NCBI RefSeq assembly: GCF_014356525.2
Contig: NC_052510.1
Coordinates: forward strand, 59,507,274 to 59,571,273
Direction: 5' to 3'
Source: Nilaparvata lugens
Lineage: Eukaryota; Arthropoda; Insecta; Hemiptera; Delphacidae
Length of the DNA: 64,000 nucleotides
Below are positions 33,473 to 44,699 of the stretch, in pieces. The notes beneath the pieces were generated by a model that saw only the letters and a program-made list of their open reading frames with translations, searched no databases and had not been told where the DNA came from. Numbering within the stretch: the first letter of the stretch is position 1; the number at the start of each line of letters is the position of its first letter. The position numbers and the translations under genes were made by a program.

Positions 33473-35004
33473 CCAGACTTGAGACTCCCTCATCCTCCTC
33501 ATTCAAATTCTGGCTGGACGAAGTCTGCATAGAGAACGTAGCATCATGCAGTATGTGAGCATCAGTCAACCGCGGCGTTTTCAAGAAATGCATCCGATGC
33601 GAATTCCACGTTCCCTCTGACGTAACAGACGTATCACAGCTGTTCTCCGCTTTCCTTTTACTCCTATTATGTCCTTTTCCACACTCTTTCAAGGGTTTTA
33701 CACCTGGAAGATCCTCGATGAAGTCCTCCCGTTGTTCCTCGTTTCCCTCGGAGCTTGAAGGACTTGGGATTCCCTCGGGAAGTGTCAAACCCATGAAACT
33801 GCCCCTAGTTTCCTTCGAAGAATCCTTACTAGTTCCCTTCTCATTACTTTGTTCATCATCGAAACTATCGTTGAAGAACGGACTTGGCAAACCTTTGGAT
33901 AGTGTCAAACTTGATATGATATGTGGAATTCGTTTTCTGTTAGAATTCTTCGATGAGTTCCTCCTCCTAACTATCACACGTTGCCGTTTGAAAGTTGAGG
34001 GTTTATCAAGATCTACAGAAGCGGTAAACGATGACGATTGTCGATCCACGGATTCCGAGTCTCCTGGAGTGTTCAGAGAGAAATTTTGCTCGTCGAAAAC
34101 AATCCCTCTCCTCTTCTTTGTCTGTTCACTGCCCTCTTTCTCTATAAGATTATTTGTTTGCGGTAACCTTTTACTATTCACAAAACCAGGTGAACGATCT
34201 TTACTATTTCCTAGATTAAAATTACTAATATTTTGTAGAACATTATGCCTGTCGTGGTTTGTGCTAGTTTGGTTTCTAAAGTTATCCCTCAAGGATTGTA
34301 GGTTTTCCTTTGATGATCCTTGAACGTCGACTGGGTTTTTGTCCCAGGTTGCATCCCGGTGTATCTGACCAAACCGGAAAACCTCGTTTTCATTATTTTC
34401 AAGCACCAGTTTATCACTCTTCTTCAAGTGTTCCAGGATACTGTTTTCCTGTTCACAATGTCTCAGATTTTCTGGTCCACTTTGGAGGAACGATGGGGTA
34501 ACCAGTCCCCCGTCATCATTGTTAACCTTTATCCCTGACAGTTTCTTAGTGTTGCTGAGTCTAAGATACGCTAACCGCCTAGCTAGAGGTGAAACATCAG
34601 AAGTGGATTTTGAAGGTGACGACCCAAATCCGATCCGTTTGGCGTTGAGGAACTTCAGGTTGGAAACAACCGGGTTCATCGGTGTTTCAGAGGTTGCTGC
34701 TGGCAGTTCTTTGTTGATCATTTCTTCAGGGCTTGGAGTGGGGGAACCAGGCAGTGTGTAGTAGAGAGGGTTATCCAGGCAGATGTTTTTCCTGAGGAAC
34801 ATGAGGCTCTGGGTCGCTCGGAGTGGACACGGTGAGTATTCGATCTCGGTCATGAGGTGGTCTTTGCTGTAGAGCGCTGAACAGCTCTGGCTTGGAGCTG
34901 ATAGAAGGGCGGCACCTTCAACAGGGTCGTGAGCACCCATACAGGGCTGCTTCTTGGTAACTGGTGCCAGACTGTGGGCGTCATTTTGGTCTGCATCGTC
35001 AAAC
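33473..35004 (-). CDS. C2-RGS gene, large exon 3 (disordered N-terminal region)
   Basis: The acceptor TTTTTTCTCAG precedes 35004 and the donor TCTGG|GTGAGT ends the exon at 33473. At 1532 nt (about 510 codons) it is by far the longest clean reading frame here. It is Ser/Asn-rich and predicted disordered. Visible elements are a proline-directed GSPTPSPEE (about residues 211-219 of the model), basic clusters KKRRGIVF (about 421-428) and KRQRVIVRRR (about 464-473), and two related motifs, LTLSKGLPSP and LTLPEGIPSP, 40 residues apart. The basic clusters could be nuclear-localisation or lipid-binding patches; RRGIVF also fits the RVxF-type PP1-docking pattern. These readings are inference. The exon ends in acidic EEDEGVSSLG, which runs straight into the C2 domain. 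An ATG at 34940 gives a shorter local frame, but phase-matched splicing carries coding upstream of it. Confidence 0.85.
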
Positions 35005-35337
35005 CTGAGAAAAAAGTGTCAGTGATAAGAAAAAGAAAAACATGTAATTGAGAAGATAGAAAGACGACATTGTAAGTAGGTGATAACAACAGGAACAGAT
35101 GAGATTTAGAAGATGGGAAAATAAACTGAGTAAAAAATATGTGATTCAGTAGATCAAGAAGATCGGTAGTAGAGAAGATGGCATTGTAAGTAACCATCAT
35201 ACTCATCGTCAAAATGCAGGATAAATCTCTCACTATGATTTGATTCTAAAGAGTTATGTAAAGATGCGCACAGAACAATTGAGTCATTGTGAAGATCAAT
35301 GTCATTAAACTGCTGTGCTAAGTGATAAAAACATTCA

Positions 35338-35490
35338 AGATCGGTTGCACAAAAGCCTGTTGAGTTTAAATTGTGATTGAATGTCACGCCACGATAACCA
35401 ATCACAGAAGCCTTCTTATCAGAAAATCTTTCTCTGATTGGTTCAAAATTGTATCAAAAAAATTCAACATTCTTTTGTGCGACGGGGAAC
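35338..35490. mobile_element. Palindromic MITE (CGGTTGCACAA type), diverged
   Basis: It runs from GATCGGTTGCACAAAAGCC to TTCTTTTGTGCGACGGGG, with an ACCAATCACAGAAG / TTCTCTGATTGGT internal pair. It lies in intron 2 of the C2-RGS gene. Confidence 0.55.
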
Positions 35491-36070
35491 TGGATTCATT
35501 GATATAGATAAAGATATAATAAATACAGGAGAACAAGCTGAAATCTTCATCTCGATTTGACCGTACTCTCAAAAGCTGAACTACTAAGCAATATTCACTA
35601 CTGTATCAGAACTAACAAGATTTCCAACTTGATACATTGCAAAAATTGAAAACTAATATTATTTTCGACCACATAATGCCAAATGCAATGCAAGAATCAT
35701 TGAAAATTATTGACCACAAATCAAATAAAACTTCAGCTCTTAAAACAAAGTATCATTGAGTGGATATAAGAAATTATTAGAACAATTTGAGTGTAAACAA
35801 GAGTTTGAACAAGATTTGATTATGTTTGAAAATTTTCAAGGTATGAAATTTTAATATCAGTTAACACAAAACATGCTAAATGTGGTGGAAATGAATTATC
35901 TAGTGATTGTTGCGTATCACCATAGAGAAAAATGGAAAATTCGTCATTATATTCCTCGAAATAAATTTGAGATTCTTTTTGTTCACTCAAGATTTGCTCT
36001 TGTTTGAAGATTTTCAAAATATGAAATGTCAAAATCAGTTTACACGAAACATTCTAAACGTTTGACGCAC

Positions 36071-36312
36071 CTTTGAGGATGATCCTCCAGCCGTCGTTTG
36101 AGCCCGGGCAGTGCGGTGACGTGGTGTAACGTGGATGTCTTGCAGGGACTTTTGGCGAATCGCATGGTGCCACTTCGTCTCCGCCCCGCCTGTTCAGGTG
36201 TGCCTGTTTGCGCCTGGTTGCTCACATCCCGTAGAACCGCCGGAATCGCCTCCAGTCTCATGTAGATGCTGTCACGTGATCCTGCCTCCCCGCCACCACC
36301 TGTATTATTCTG
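36071..36312 (-). CDS. C2-RGS gene, exon 2 (disordered basic linker)
   Basis: The acceptor ATTCTTAG precedes 36312 and the donor CAAAG|GTGCGT ends the exon at 36071. It holds 80 codons plus two bases, starting in phase 0 and leaving phase 2. The peptide begins QNNTGGGGEAGSRDSIYMRL and ends GLKRRLEDHPQR, with several Arg/Lys clusters and no recognisable fold. It is GC-richer than its flanks, as expected for coding sequence in this A+T-rich context. The split Arg codon at the end (AG|G) is completed by the first base of exon 3, which supports the join. A Harbinger-like MITE lies in the intron just upstream. Confidence 0.72.
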
Positions 36313-36381
36313 CTAAGAATAGACAAATATTGTGTTATAGTAAGTTCCACCTTATAAAGTCAGAGGGAATCATAGAACTAA

Positions 36382-37377
36382 GGCTCAACTCACACATACG
36401 AGACTCAGGTGGAGAAGAGACTCTACTCTGGTCGAGAGCATGTGTTTCCAAATGGTGACAATCAGACTATTTAGGATTAGGATTCTATAGTCTCCGCGAC
36501 GTCACCATTTGAAAACACATGCTCTCGACTATGATTTGAGAAAGTATCAATTGTATTTGATAAGAGTGACTTGTAATTGAGAGAATGTCAGATGTAATTG
36601 AGAGTAGTCAATTGCATTTGAGAAATCGTCAAATGTAAATGAGAAGATATCAATTGAAAATGAGAAAATTTCCCAATTGACATGTCATGGCTCTTCTGTA
36701 GCCTACAGTACAGGTTTGATTTGAGCAGGAAGGACACTGTACTACGTACACAGTATTCCAATTACTACAATAGGCTTTGCACGGGGCAAATTAATATTTT
36801 CAATGATGAAATTATTTCCCCTGTACTGTTCATGAATGATTGATGAGTATAATTTCTATGTATGTATTGGCAACACGACTTTTGTCTCCAAAAATTATGT
36901 GAAATATTGCACTTGATGAAGATCAAATTCTCTATGTTCAAGGCGCAATTGAAATTTATCATCAATCGATTAGATCTCTTGATCAAGCAATTCGGCAATT
37001 CTTCAATGGATTTTGGGGCTTGAAAATAATTTTTAATCAAAACAATAAACGTTTTATTGAAATATTAAATGAAATTATCATATTATTTTCTATGAGTACA
37101 GTTATGAAAAATATAACCACTGGTTTTTTTTAAAATCATTCCCAATTACAACTGACAACTTCTCTATTTCAAATCGTATGTTCTCGAATTGAAATGATAC
37201 TTTCTCAAATAAAATTCACTATTCTCATCTACAAGTGATGACTTCTCGAATACTATTGACTATTGTCATTTACATCTGATGTTTTCTCAAATACAAATGA
37301 CTATTCTCAATTACAATTGATACTTTGTAGAGTCGAGTCTCTTCTCGACCTGAGGTCGTGTAAGTGTGAGTTGAGCC
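36382..37377. mobile_element. PIF/Harbinger-like MITE, second copy (996 bp)
   Basis: The same GGCTCAACTC termini and TAA duplications (36379-36381, 37378-37380) as the 4.1 kb element. It has one inverted pair of the 69-bp-unit core (36435-36530) instead of a tandem array. Subterminal arrays of short TTGTATTTGAGAA-like repeats run left-to-right at 36530-36680 and in reverse at 37130-37325. It sits in intron 1 of the C2-RGS gene. Confidence 0.82.
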
Positions 37378-37701
37378 TAAGCGTCGGTTTACACCTAGCT
37401 ATTCTACGCTACGCTGGAATACGTCCCATGTTAAATCCAAGCTACGAATGTGAACGGGACAGATTTTTGACTTGAATTCAACACTGAGAGATAGGACGTA
37501 CATGCAGATGAATGACTTGATTCCTGATATTTGTATTGAGCAATTGAGTATTAGAATATATACCCAACATCAGAAGTGAGGTCAAGAAAACTAAGGCAAT
37601 TGGATTAGTCATTAATGATTGAAATAAAATTGGAAACGGAGGATGGAGAGCGGATGTCTGGAGAGACAAGGAGCGTCAAAGGGATGCAAGAGACGACTCT
37701 A

Positions 37702-37850
37702 TAGTGAGTCCACGTTATAATGGCGGTGGAGAAAGATAGGAGAAAAACGTTGCAGATCCTCTGTTTTGTCAATGCCTTCATAGACGGTAGCTGATACAGG
37801 TTTATTGAATTAATATTAACTGTTCATTCTCGTTTAAAATAATATTTTTT
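37702..37850 (+). mobile_element. TA-MITE fragment (left end)
   Basis: TATAGTGAGTCCACGTTATA followed by the family interior; the right end is missing. Two more left-end fragments lie at 40660-40750 and 60462-60530. Confidence 0.55.
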
Positions 37851-38430
37851 TTTTAAGCAAGAAATTATATTCTTCAGCTAGTAAACTGAAAGCTTGAACA
37901 TCGAGTAGCAGGAGATGTAGTGGGAATGAAGCAGTACTTGACTGGTCGTTGTTGACCTATCAAGGTTGAGCTCTGCCATTGGCCGAGACATGACACTCTC
38001 AGTAGGCGGAGCATTCAAATCACACCGTCAACAACTATCATTGGAATCTTTAGTAATCGCTGTTATTATTAAGTTATAATTTGATCAATTATTACTGATA
38101 CAGTATTACAAAGAAAACTTATAATCACTGAATAATAATGGTCCAGTAACATACTATACTTTTTGTAAGTAGTATCTTGTTCACTTGTAACTTGTCGTGT
38201 TATACTTTTGTTAATATTCTGTATGAATTTCGAGTGGATAAAATTTCATATGATTTTATATATATTTAACTGATCACTAATAAACTAATAATTACCGACT
38301 ATCAACTATCTAAATTCGGGGGTTTTGGATTAATTCTGTTCTTTCTCTCCCAATCATTGTTTTGATCTTGTGCATGTGTAAATGAAATAAATAATAATAT
38401 ATAATTAGAACTAATAATAATGTTACACAC

Positions 38431-38562
38431 CGATGAAGTGGCAGAAGCCTGGGAATTGTTCTCCTTGTTCTCCCTATTGTGATGCCTTCTGGGTAGTTTG
38501 AGAGTAGCTCTGCAACATCCGCCATTGCTGTTTTCTCGTTGCCCCACTGCCCACTTCAGCAT
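38431..38562 (-). CDS. C2-RGS gene, exon 1 of those seen (44 codons)
   Basis: The acceptor TTTTCTAG lies directly before an ATG at 38562, and the donor ATCG|GTGTGT ends the exon at 38431 in phase 0. The peptide is polar (MLKWAVGQREN..., then a PRRHHNRENKENN stretch, ending SATSS). It joins in phase with the Gln-Asn-Asn-Thr-Gly start of the next exon. The ATG could be the true start after a spliced 5' UTR or an internal Met. A second frame (ATG at 38525, MADVAELLSNYPEG...) is also open but would hit a stop in exon 2, so it was not chosen. A diverged copy of the acceptor and first codons lies 97 bp upstream. This is the least certain exon of the model. Confidence 0.6.
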
Positions 38563-38765
38563 CTAGAAAACAGAAAATTTGGATAAATTATAGAATAAAA
38601 TTCAATCAAATACATGAAAAATTCAGAGAAACTTCACATAAAACTGCCTACTTGAGCATCTAAAAAACAGAAAAAAATTTAAAACAATTGATTATAGAAT
38701 ATAATTCAATTAAATACAGAACAAAACTCAGAGAAAATTCACATAAAACAGTATTGAGTTGTTTA
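38553..38765. repeat. Tandem duplication spanning the exon 1 acceptor
   Basis: AGCATCTAGAAAACAGAAAA at 38558 is repeated as AGCATCTAAAAAACAGAAAA at 38655, 97 bp away, with matching flanks (ATTATAGAATA.AATTCAAT, CTCAGAGAAA). The second copy keeps AG|ATG on the minus strand but reads a stop three codons later. Confidence 0.8.
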
Positions 38766-39094
38766 GAGAGAATTCACAAAGGCTACAACAGAATCGAGTT
38801 GTTTAGATAGGGAGACTATTATGAAGCTCAGGACTTGATTTTTTATATGAGATAACAAGATGTTTCAATCACTAATCACTTATTTGAAGGCACACTTCAA
38901 ATTAATATAATAAATTCTGTGAGCAAACAACGAAATCCTGATGTTTATCATAAGCATGGTTAAATCAAGAAAATTGTAATATTTCTTTAGAGTATTGAAA
39001 AGTGACAATCTATTCACAACGCATATCAAAACAATAGACAATTAATTGTTTCGAGCGCCATAGTGTAAATGAGATGCAATGTAGACAGCAGTAT

Positions 39095-39812
39095 TATTCT
39101 GTTTACTATTGTGAAGGGAGTCAGCCGCGTCGGCTGTTTCCCCTTCCACAGCGTCAACTCGATTCGCAAATACATAACAATATACATCAATGGATTCGCA
39201 ATGAATGTGGCTACAATAATTATTTGTCACATTGTTCTTTTAAATTACTTGCTCGAAGTTAATCGGAGAAAACAAAAAAATCAAATCGAAAACCCCTAAA
39301 TTTTTACATTTTATTATTTTATCAAGGAAACTGTTCGATTTATTGAGGAAATGAATCTGACTAATATTGTAGTCCTTAATTTAACGAATCGAATGACATA
39401 TGATAGATTTTGTTCCGATTAATGGTTACAGAGATAATTGATTTCCAGTTTGCTGTTTACTATGGCTAAGAGAGTCAGCCGCGCCGTTCCTCGTCGACTG
39501 TTTCCCCTTCCACGGCGTCAAATCGAATCGCAAATACATAATAATATACATCAATGGATTTGCAATGACAGTGGCTACATTAATTATTCGTCTCATTTTC
39601 CTTTTAAACTACTTGATTTGAAGTTAATCGAAGAAAACAAAAAAATCAAATCACAAACCCCCTAAATTTTTACATATATATCATTTTATCAAGAAAACTG
39701 TGTATTTTATTGAAAAAATGAATATAACTAATACTGTAGTCCATAATGTAACGTATCGAATGGCATATAATAGAACTGTTTCCGATCAATGGTTACAGAT
39801 ATAATTGATTTC
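39095..39812. repeat. Tandem duplication of about 355 bp, two copies
   Basis: GAGTCAGCCGCG, GTTTCCCCTTCCAC and ACATCAATGGATT occur in order at about 39118 and 39471. Both copies hold similar short plus-strand frames (RRLFPLP, QIHNNIHQWI), but they have stops and no family resemblance. Confidence 0.85.
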
Positions 39813-40659
39813 CCGTGTTTACCTGCATTTTTCATGTTTTAGGTGGCTGGGGCGGAAAGCTCCAAGGGGATTTCTTGGGACTTTTGGGAGAATGACCCTC
39901 TGGGTGGGTTCTATCGATGGTGGGAAATTCAGCTTTTATTTAATTTTCGGATCGAAACTGCTTTTTTGGACCTTCATTGACTGGGCTATATCTGCTTTGT
40001 TGAATGATAGCAGCACCAATGATAATCAAATACTGCCATTGTAAAAGACCTCACAAAATAATTATTGAACTTAGAGATCTCATGCTTCGTGGGGTTGAAG
40101 ATTCATACTTTTTGCATTGTCCGTCACACATGTGTAATGGTAGTCATTACAATTTACGTCCTTGAAGTTTTGTCTTGTTATCGCTTGATAGTAAGTCAAG
40201 TAATCTTTATTTTGTTACGTGATTCAAAATTTATTCTAAATTTCTACTGTAAACATTAATAGCGTAACACATGCAGGTGTGTTATTACTTCCGAAGAAGT
40301 ATCAACCCATTTTTTAAAAATGTAATGTTTTTCTAACATCAATTATTATAATTTCTAATGTCACTTCATCCCATGTTCCCTTTGTTACAATAATTAGCAC
40401 TCCCCGACACCTGCACGTACTTTTTTAATAGCACTACATGACAATGTTTCTTTTGTTACAATATTAGCACTTGCACTTTGCACCTGTGTTCTATTTGATA
40501 CGAACAATACAATGTCAATAACTGAATTTACATCTACAAGACTTATCCATTGGCGTTTGGAATAAACTTTGCCCAATTCTATTCCATGCAGTACCGTTGG
40601 CATTTAGTGCATATTTTCAAATGAATATTGTCTTCTTCCACTTATGTCCCTCAACGTAT

Positions 40660-40750
40660 CTATAGTGAAATCCACGTTATAATGGCAGTGGAGAAAGATA
40701 GGAGAACAACGGATCCTTGTCTTGTCAATGCTTTCTATAGACGGTAGCTG
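40660..40750 (+). mobile_element. TA-MITE fragment (left end)
   Basis: TATAGTGAAATCCACGTTAT then GGCAGTGGAGAAAGATAGGA, truncated after about 90 bp. Confidence 0.5.
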
Positions 40751-40945
40751 TGTACTTCATTCTTACAAACAATACAATGTCAATAACTGAATTCACATTT
40801 ACAAGATTTATCCATTGGCGTTTGGAATAAATTTTGTCCACTTCTATTTCATGCAGTGCCGTTGGCCTTTAGAGCAAATCTTCAAATGAATATTGTCTTC
40901 TTTCACTTATGTCCTTCACCTTATGAAGTAGAGTGAATGAACGCC

Positions 40946-41012
40946 TTCATTTTTGAACTAGGAGGGCGAAGTTAGGTCACAGTCGGCCCTCTCTTACACT
41001 CAACCCTCCAAT
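40946..41012 (-). mobile_element. LINE 3' end, same family as 18012
   Basis: GAGGGCGAAGTTAGGTCACA followed by GTCGGCCCTCTCTTACACTC aligns with 18050-18100. Confidence 0.4.
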
Positions 41013-41218
41013 TAAGTAGGGATGAGAGAGCAATTGTTATAGTATTGTTGTAGATGTGCTTTTTTAATTATTGTCACTTTATTTATTAAAAGTTTACATC
41101 GAACAAGATAAAAATAACATAATCTTTGAACATCTCTCATCAAAATCCAACTTAAAACTCTTTATAAAACTCTAATTTTTAACTAGTTATTTACTTGTAA
41201 ACGTTCGTTGCTAAAACA

Positions 41219-41232
41219 GTCACCTTGGCAAC
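41219..41232. promoter_or_regulatory. X-box-like site, GTCACCTTGGCAAC
   Basis: It matches the RFX X-box consensus with one mismatch in the central dinucleotide. No start codon or exon nearby supports it as a promoter element, so it may be chance. Confidence 0.2.
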
Positions 41233-41833
41233 CGTGCTCACATGATAAATCCACGTAGGGCTAGCCCACATCACTATAGACAATGACGGGATATCAATTA
41301 GCAACTTTGAACGGCTTTTAGTGTTAATGAAAATGACAATGATGATGCTTATGACAATGGTAATGATGTTATGGTAATAATGATGTGGAGTACGATAGTT
41401 ACAACTCGATTTTCTATTCCATCCGTGGTGATCCATTTATCATGCCGTCGAATGGCTGCGAATTACGCATGAGTTTTGTAATGAGAGACAATGGAAAAGC
41501 TGCAGGTGTAAATCCAATGATTGTCCACTTCTCAAACGGGCGGTCCATGTATGTTTCATAATGTCATAATATGTGATAAAGTATCTACTATCGTGGTAGA
41601 AGCGTGAGCGCTGTTTGATACCGTCATAAATATAATGATGATATATATAGAGTATCTACCAACATGGTTGAAATTTGAGGGTCCAATATGTTTATTATTG
41701 ATCCTCTTCCTAGTTCATATGTTGTATCAGAGATAATCGATACTCTCATATAGATTGATTATTCTATGATTGTGTTTAGTATGGTACCGTATTGTATTAT
41801 CAAAGACGAAGCTATATCAGCTGGATGATAGTA

Positions 41834-42249
41834 TCCCATTATATTGAGCGACAATTTCTGTATTTATATATCTGGTTATTTTCATATCTGGTTATTTTTA
41901 TATCTGGCTATTTTTATATCTGGTTATTTATGTTTAACGAATCTCGAAAACGGCTCTAACGATTTTCACGAAATTTGGAACATAGTAGGTCCATGATATA
42001 AAGATTCGATTGCACTAGGTCTCATCCTTGAGAAAACTCGCTGAACGACATTAAAAGGATAATTCATTACTGGCTGAAACAGCTGTGGATAGTAGAAAAG
42101 TGAGTATGTGAAAAATCAAAATATTGCATCCCCGAAACTCATAAGATGACTTATAGCCAGCTGTGAAATATGTACACGATCATTTTAGAGAATTGTGTTC
42201 GGTTTATCAATAAATAAAAATAACCAGCGAAGCTCGGTGCCCTGATATT
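41834..42249 (+). mobile_element. Helitron-like repeat, family A, copy 4
   Basis: It starts TCCCATTATATTGAGCGA and ends AGCGAAGCTCGGTGCCCTG. It is nearly full length and close in sequence to copy 3. Confidence 0.6.
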
Positions 42250-43008
42250 GATAAGTAATATGAGTATATAAGTATAGAGCAATATGAATATAAGTTACTG
42301 TACAATATTAATATCATACCAATATAAGAGCAACATCATTGTAACATGAGAGAAAGCCTTTAGTTTATTAAGTGGTATTTGATACAAAATACTCTGGTGA
42401 TACAAAACTTTCTCAGTTCACACAAGAGAAGGCTGAAAATCTGACTCATTTACTGAACCCTCCTCTAATTATTTCTTTCAATCAATTGCGAATATTTTGA
42501 AACTATCATCCAATCTCACATGAACAGGCATCATCCAATTTCTCATAAACTAGTATTATCAAATATTTTCCATGAACTAATATCATCTAATTTCATATGA
42601 ATCTGATATAATTGAAGAATTCTATTTTCAACCAGTTGAAGTAGTCACAATATCATTAATTACTATCCTCACACCTGTTCTCAACTACAATAATATCCAT
42701 TAAACTGATTAAGTTCATCTCAAATAAATTCATTATATTCTCCAGGGGGCCTATTGCATGAGAAAATACAAACTTAACTGACCGTTTTTAGCTATTGGAG
42801 ACATGAATAACCTCCTTCTGATGACTGTGCAACGAAATCATGATGTGTCTAATTTGGCGGTTTTAGTTTTATGTGAGTTATAGTTTATTTTGACATCTGT
42901 GCAACGGAAAGTGGAGTTATGGCTTCGTAAATGAGTTAACTGCCTGTTTTGAACTTTATGTGACGACTCTGCAACCGGGCATAATAGTATCAATTATTAT
43001 TGAACGAA

Positions 43009-43862
43009 AAGTAGTCAGTTGGTTATTAGAATAGAAAATACTGAAATATAAGCTTGTATTTGACTTACGAGTTTTATTAGAGGTTTTCTAGTTTACAATT
43101 TTTGTTCAAGTGTCAAAATCGTATTTTTCCCTTCTATTTCGCAATAGTGTTCGTAAAGTAATCATCTATTTTTGCCATTGAATATTATTATTATCATAAT
43201 TCATTTTCCCAAGCAAAAAGACCCAGTTTGACAATATTGACCCATTTATTCATAGTCCCCACCAAAGCAGTTAGTTCCAACTCCTGGGATTCCAGTAAAC
43301 AGTACCATAGAGAAACGTAGCATAAGTAGATATCCCATGGTATAGGGCGTTTATGTCGCAACTTTTACTGTTATCCCAAGCCGATAGTTCAAGTAGTTCT
43401 TTCCTATGCAGCTGTGTGACGCTGGTAGTCTCTCAAGTTGTGCCGTTCATACACTATCACCCCAACAAAACAGTAAAAATTGACAATAATCGACAGTAAT
43501 CGGCTTGAGATAACAGTAAAAGTTGCGACATAAATTCCCTATACCATGGGTTATCTACTTACGCTATTGTTCCTCTATGATAGTAGTCAGTTGGTTATTA
43601 GAATAGGAAATATTACTGTAATATTAGCTTGTATTTGAGTTTTATTAGAGGTTTTCTAGTATACAATTTTGGTTCAAGTGTCGTATTTTTCTCCTTTTAT
43701 TTTCGCAATAGTGTTTGTAAAATAATTATCTATTTTTGCCAATGAAGATTATTATTATCATAATTTATTTTCCCATGCAACAAGGCCCAGATTGACAATT
43801 ATTGACCTATTTATTCCCAATTCCCGGTTAGTTCCAATACCTGAGATTCAAGTAAACAGTAC
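43009..43862. repeat. Direct duplication flanking a MITE
   Basis: GTAGTCAGTTGGTTATTAGA starts the left copy at about 43014 and the right copy at 43582. Both continue through ATTAGAGGTTTTCTAGT and end near AAGTAAACAGTACC. The MITE (43316-43579) lies exactly between them. Confidence 0.8.
43316..43579. mobile_element. TIR MITE (CATAGAGAAACAATAGC family), copy 3
   Basis: The same termini and inner AAGTAGATATCCCATGGTAT. It sits between two direct copies of a roughly 290-bp flanking sequence (43009-43313 and 43582-43862). Confidence 0.7.
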
Positions 43863-44699
43863 CCAATTAGGTAAGCTACCGCATAGTTTCCTGAGCAAAA
43901 TATCCAACAAACGCTCTGAAAATCCTTTTACAGTGTTGTACTCCACAGCACTGACCAAGCAGCGTTTATAGCTGGAAAACAGTTGTCGTTTGTTGTTGTG
44001 CACTTTGGGCTTATGCATACAAAGGCTTATTACATGGCACACCCTTTGACCATGTTTACGGGGGTCCAAAGCAGGTGGACGCAAACTCCGTGACGTACTG
44101 ACAGCCCGACGTCAATAAACTACCGTTTATAGGGTATAAAAGGGTATAAAATAACAGTTTCGCCTCTCCCATAGCTAGCTCTTGCCTACTATTAAATCTT
44201 CGGTGAAATTCATTCGGCTCCTCAGAAATTGAGAGCCGACTAATTTCACGCCTTAAGATTTCTTTCAATTGAATTGAATACCTTGGAGTAGCCGCCGTGA
44301 CTAATTTAATGTGGGTTTTGTATTGTGTTTATTGATTAATGAGTAGATGGAATAGGAGAAAGACACCGTTCACTGGTTCAATTCAATTTTTTCAATGATC
44401 TCTCAATTTCAATCTATTCAATCATACACATAAGGTACAATATAACAATACAAATGTACAATTGGATACATGTAAATAGAATTAATACCTTATTATTTCA
44501 ATTCAATTTCAATTTATTAAAAACACACAAAACAAGACAAAACAAAATTACAAAGATTTACGATACAAATAAAACACAATAAAATGTTACAAATATAGAA
44601 AAACAATGGGCTTGGTGTTTGGGTGTGTTGGAGAAGAGAAAAAAAAGAGAGGAAGGTACCTACCAATCTACCAATTATCTACCAATGTTATTACATTAG

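Larger units (their letters stand above)
1624..38562 (-). other. Gene model: C2-RGS (RGS3-like) regulator of G-protein signalling, 7 exons, open at both ends
   Basis: Seven minus-strand exons (38562-38431, 36312-36071, 35004-33473, 30272-30222, 29899-29838, 19994-19831, 1678-1624) have AG acceptors and GT donors. Their phases match at all six junctions (0, 2, 1, 1, 0, 2), giving 2238 nt or 746 codons without a stop. Residues 1-630 are disordered and rich in Ser, Asn and basic residues. From about residue 634 a C2 domain runs to the last exon. Its tail, RRLLVSAWHRDR followed by SEFLGCMTFAVK, resembles the C2 of vertebrate RGS3 and nematode C2-RGS proteins (from memory). Such proteins speed GTP hydrolysis on G-alpha subunits at membranes. 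The RGS domain is not in the window and should lie left of position 1. Exon 1 starts exactly at an acceptor, so 5' exons may lie to the right. Intron sizes are 2118, 1066, 3200, 322, 9843 and 18152 bp. Confidence 0.8.
39815..43008. other. Upstream of C2-RGS exon 1: repeats, no exon recognised
   Basis: Besides the listed mobile elements and the weak X-box-like site, only short frames without splice context were seen. Further 5' exons of the C2-RGS gene could be hidden here. Confidence 0.4.

Noticed and set aside
33718..34323. 201-codon plus-strand ORF
   Set aside because: Antisense shadow of the large C2-RGS exon, which has phase-consistent splice sites.
43848..44268. Two overlapping minus-strand ORFs of 70-78 codons with a TATAAAAG motif near 44136
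   Set aside because: No family recognised and no splice context; probably a decayed mobile-element fragment.
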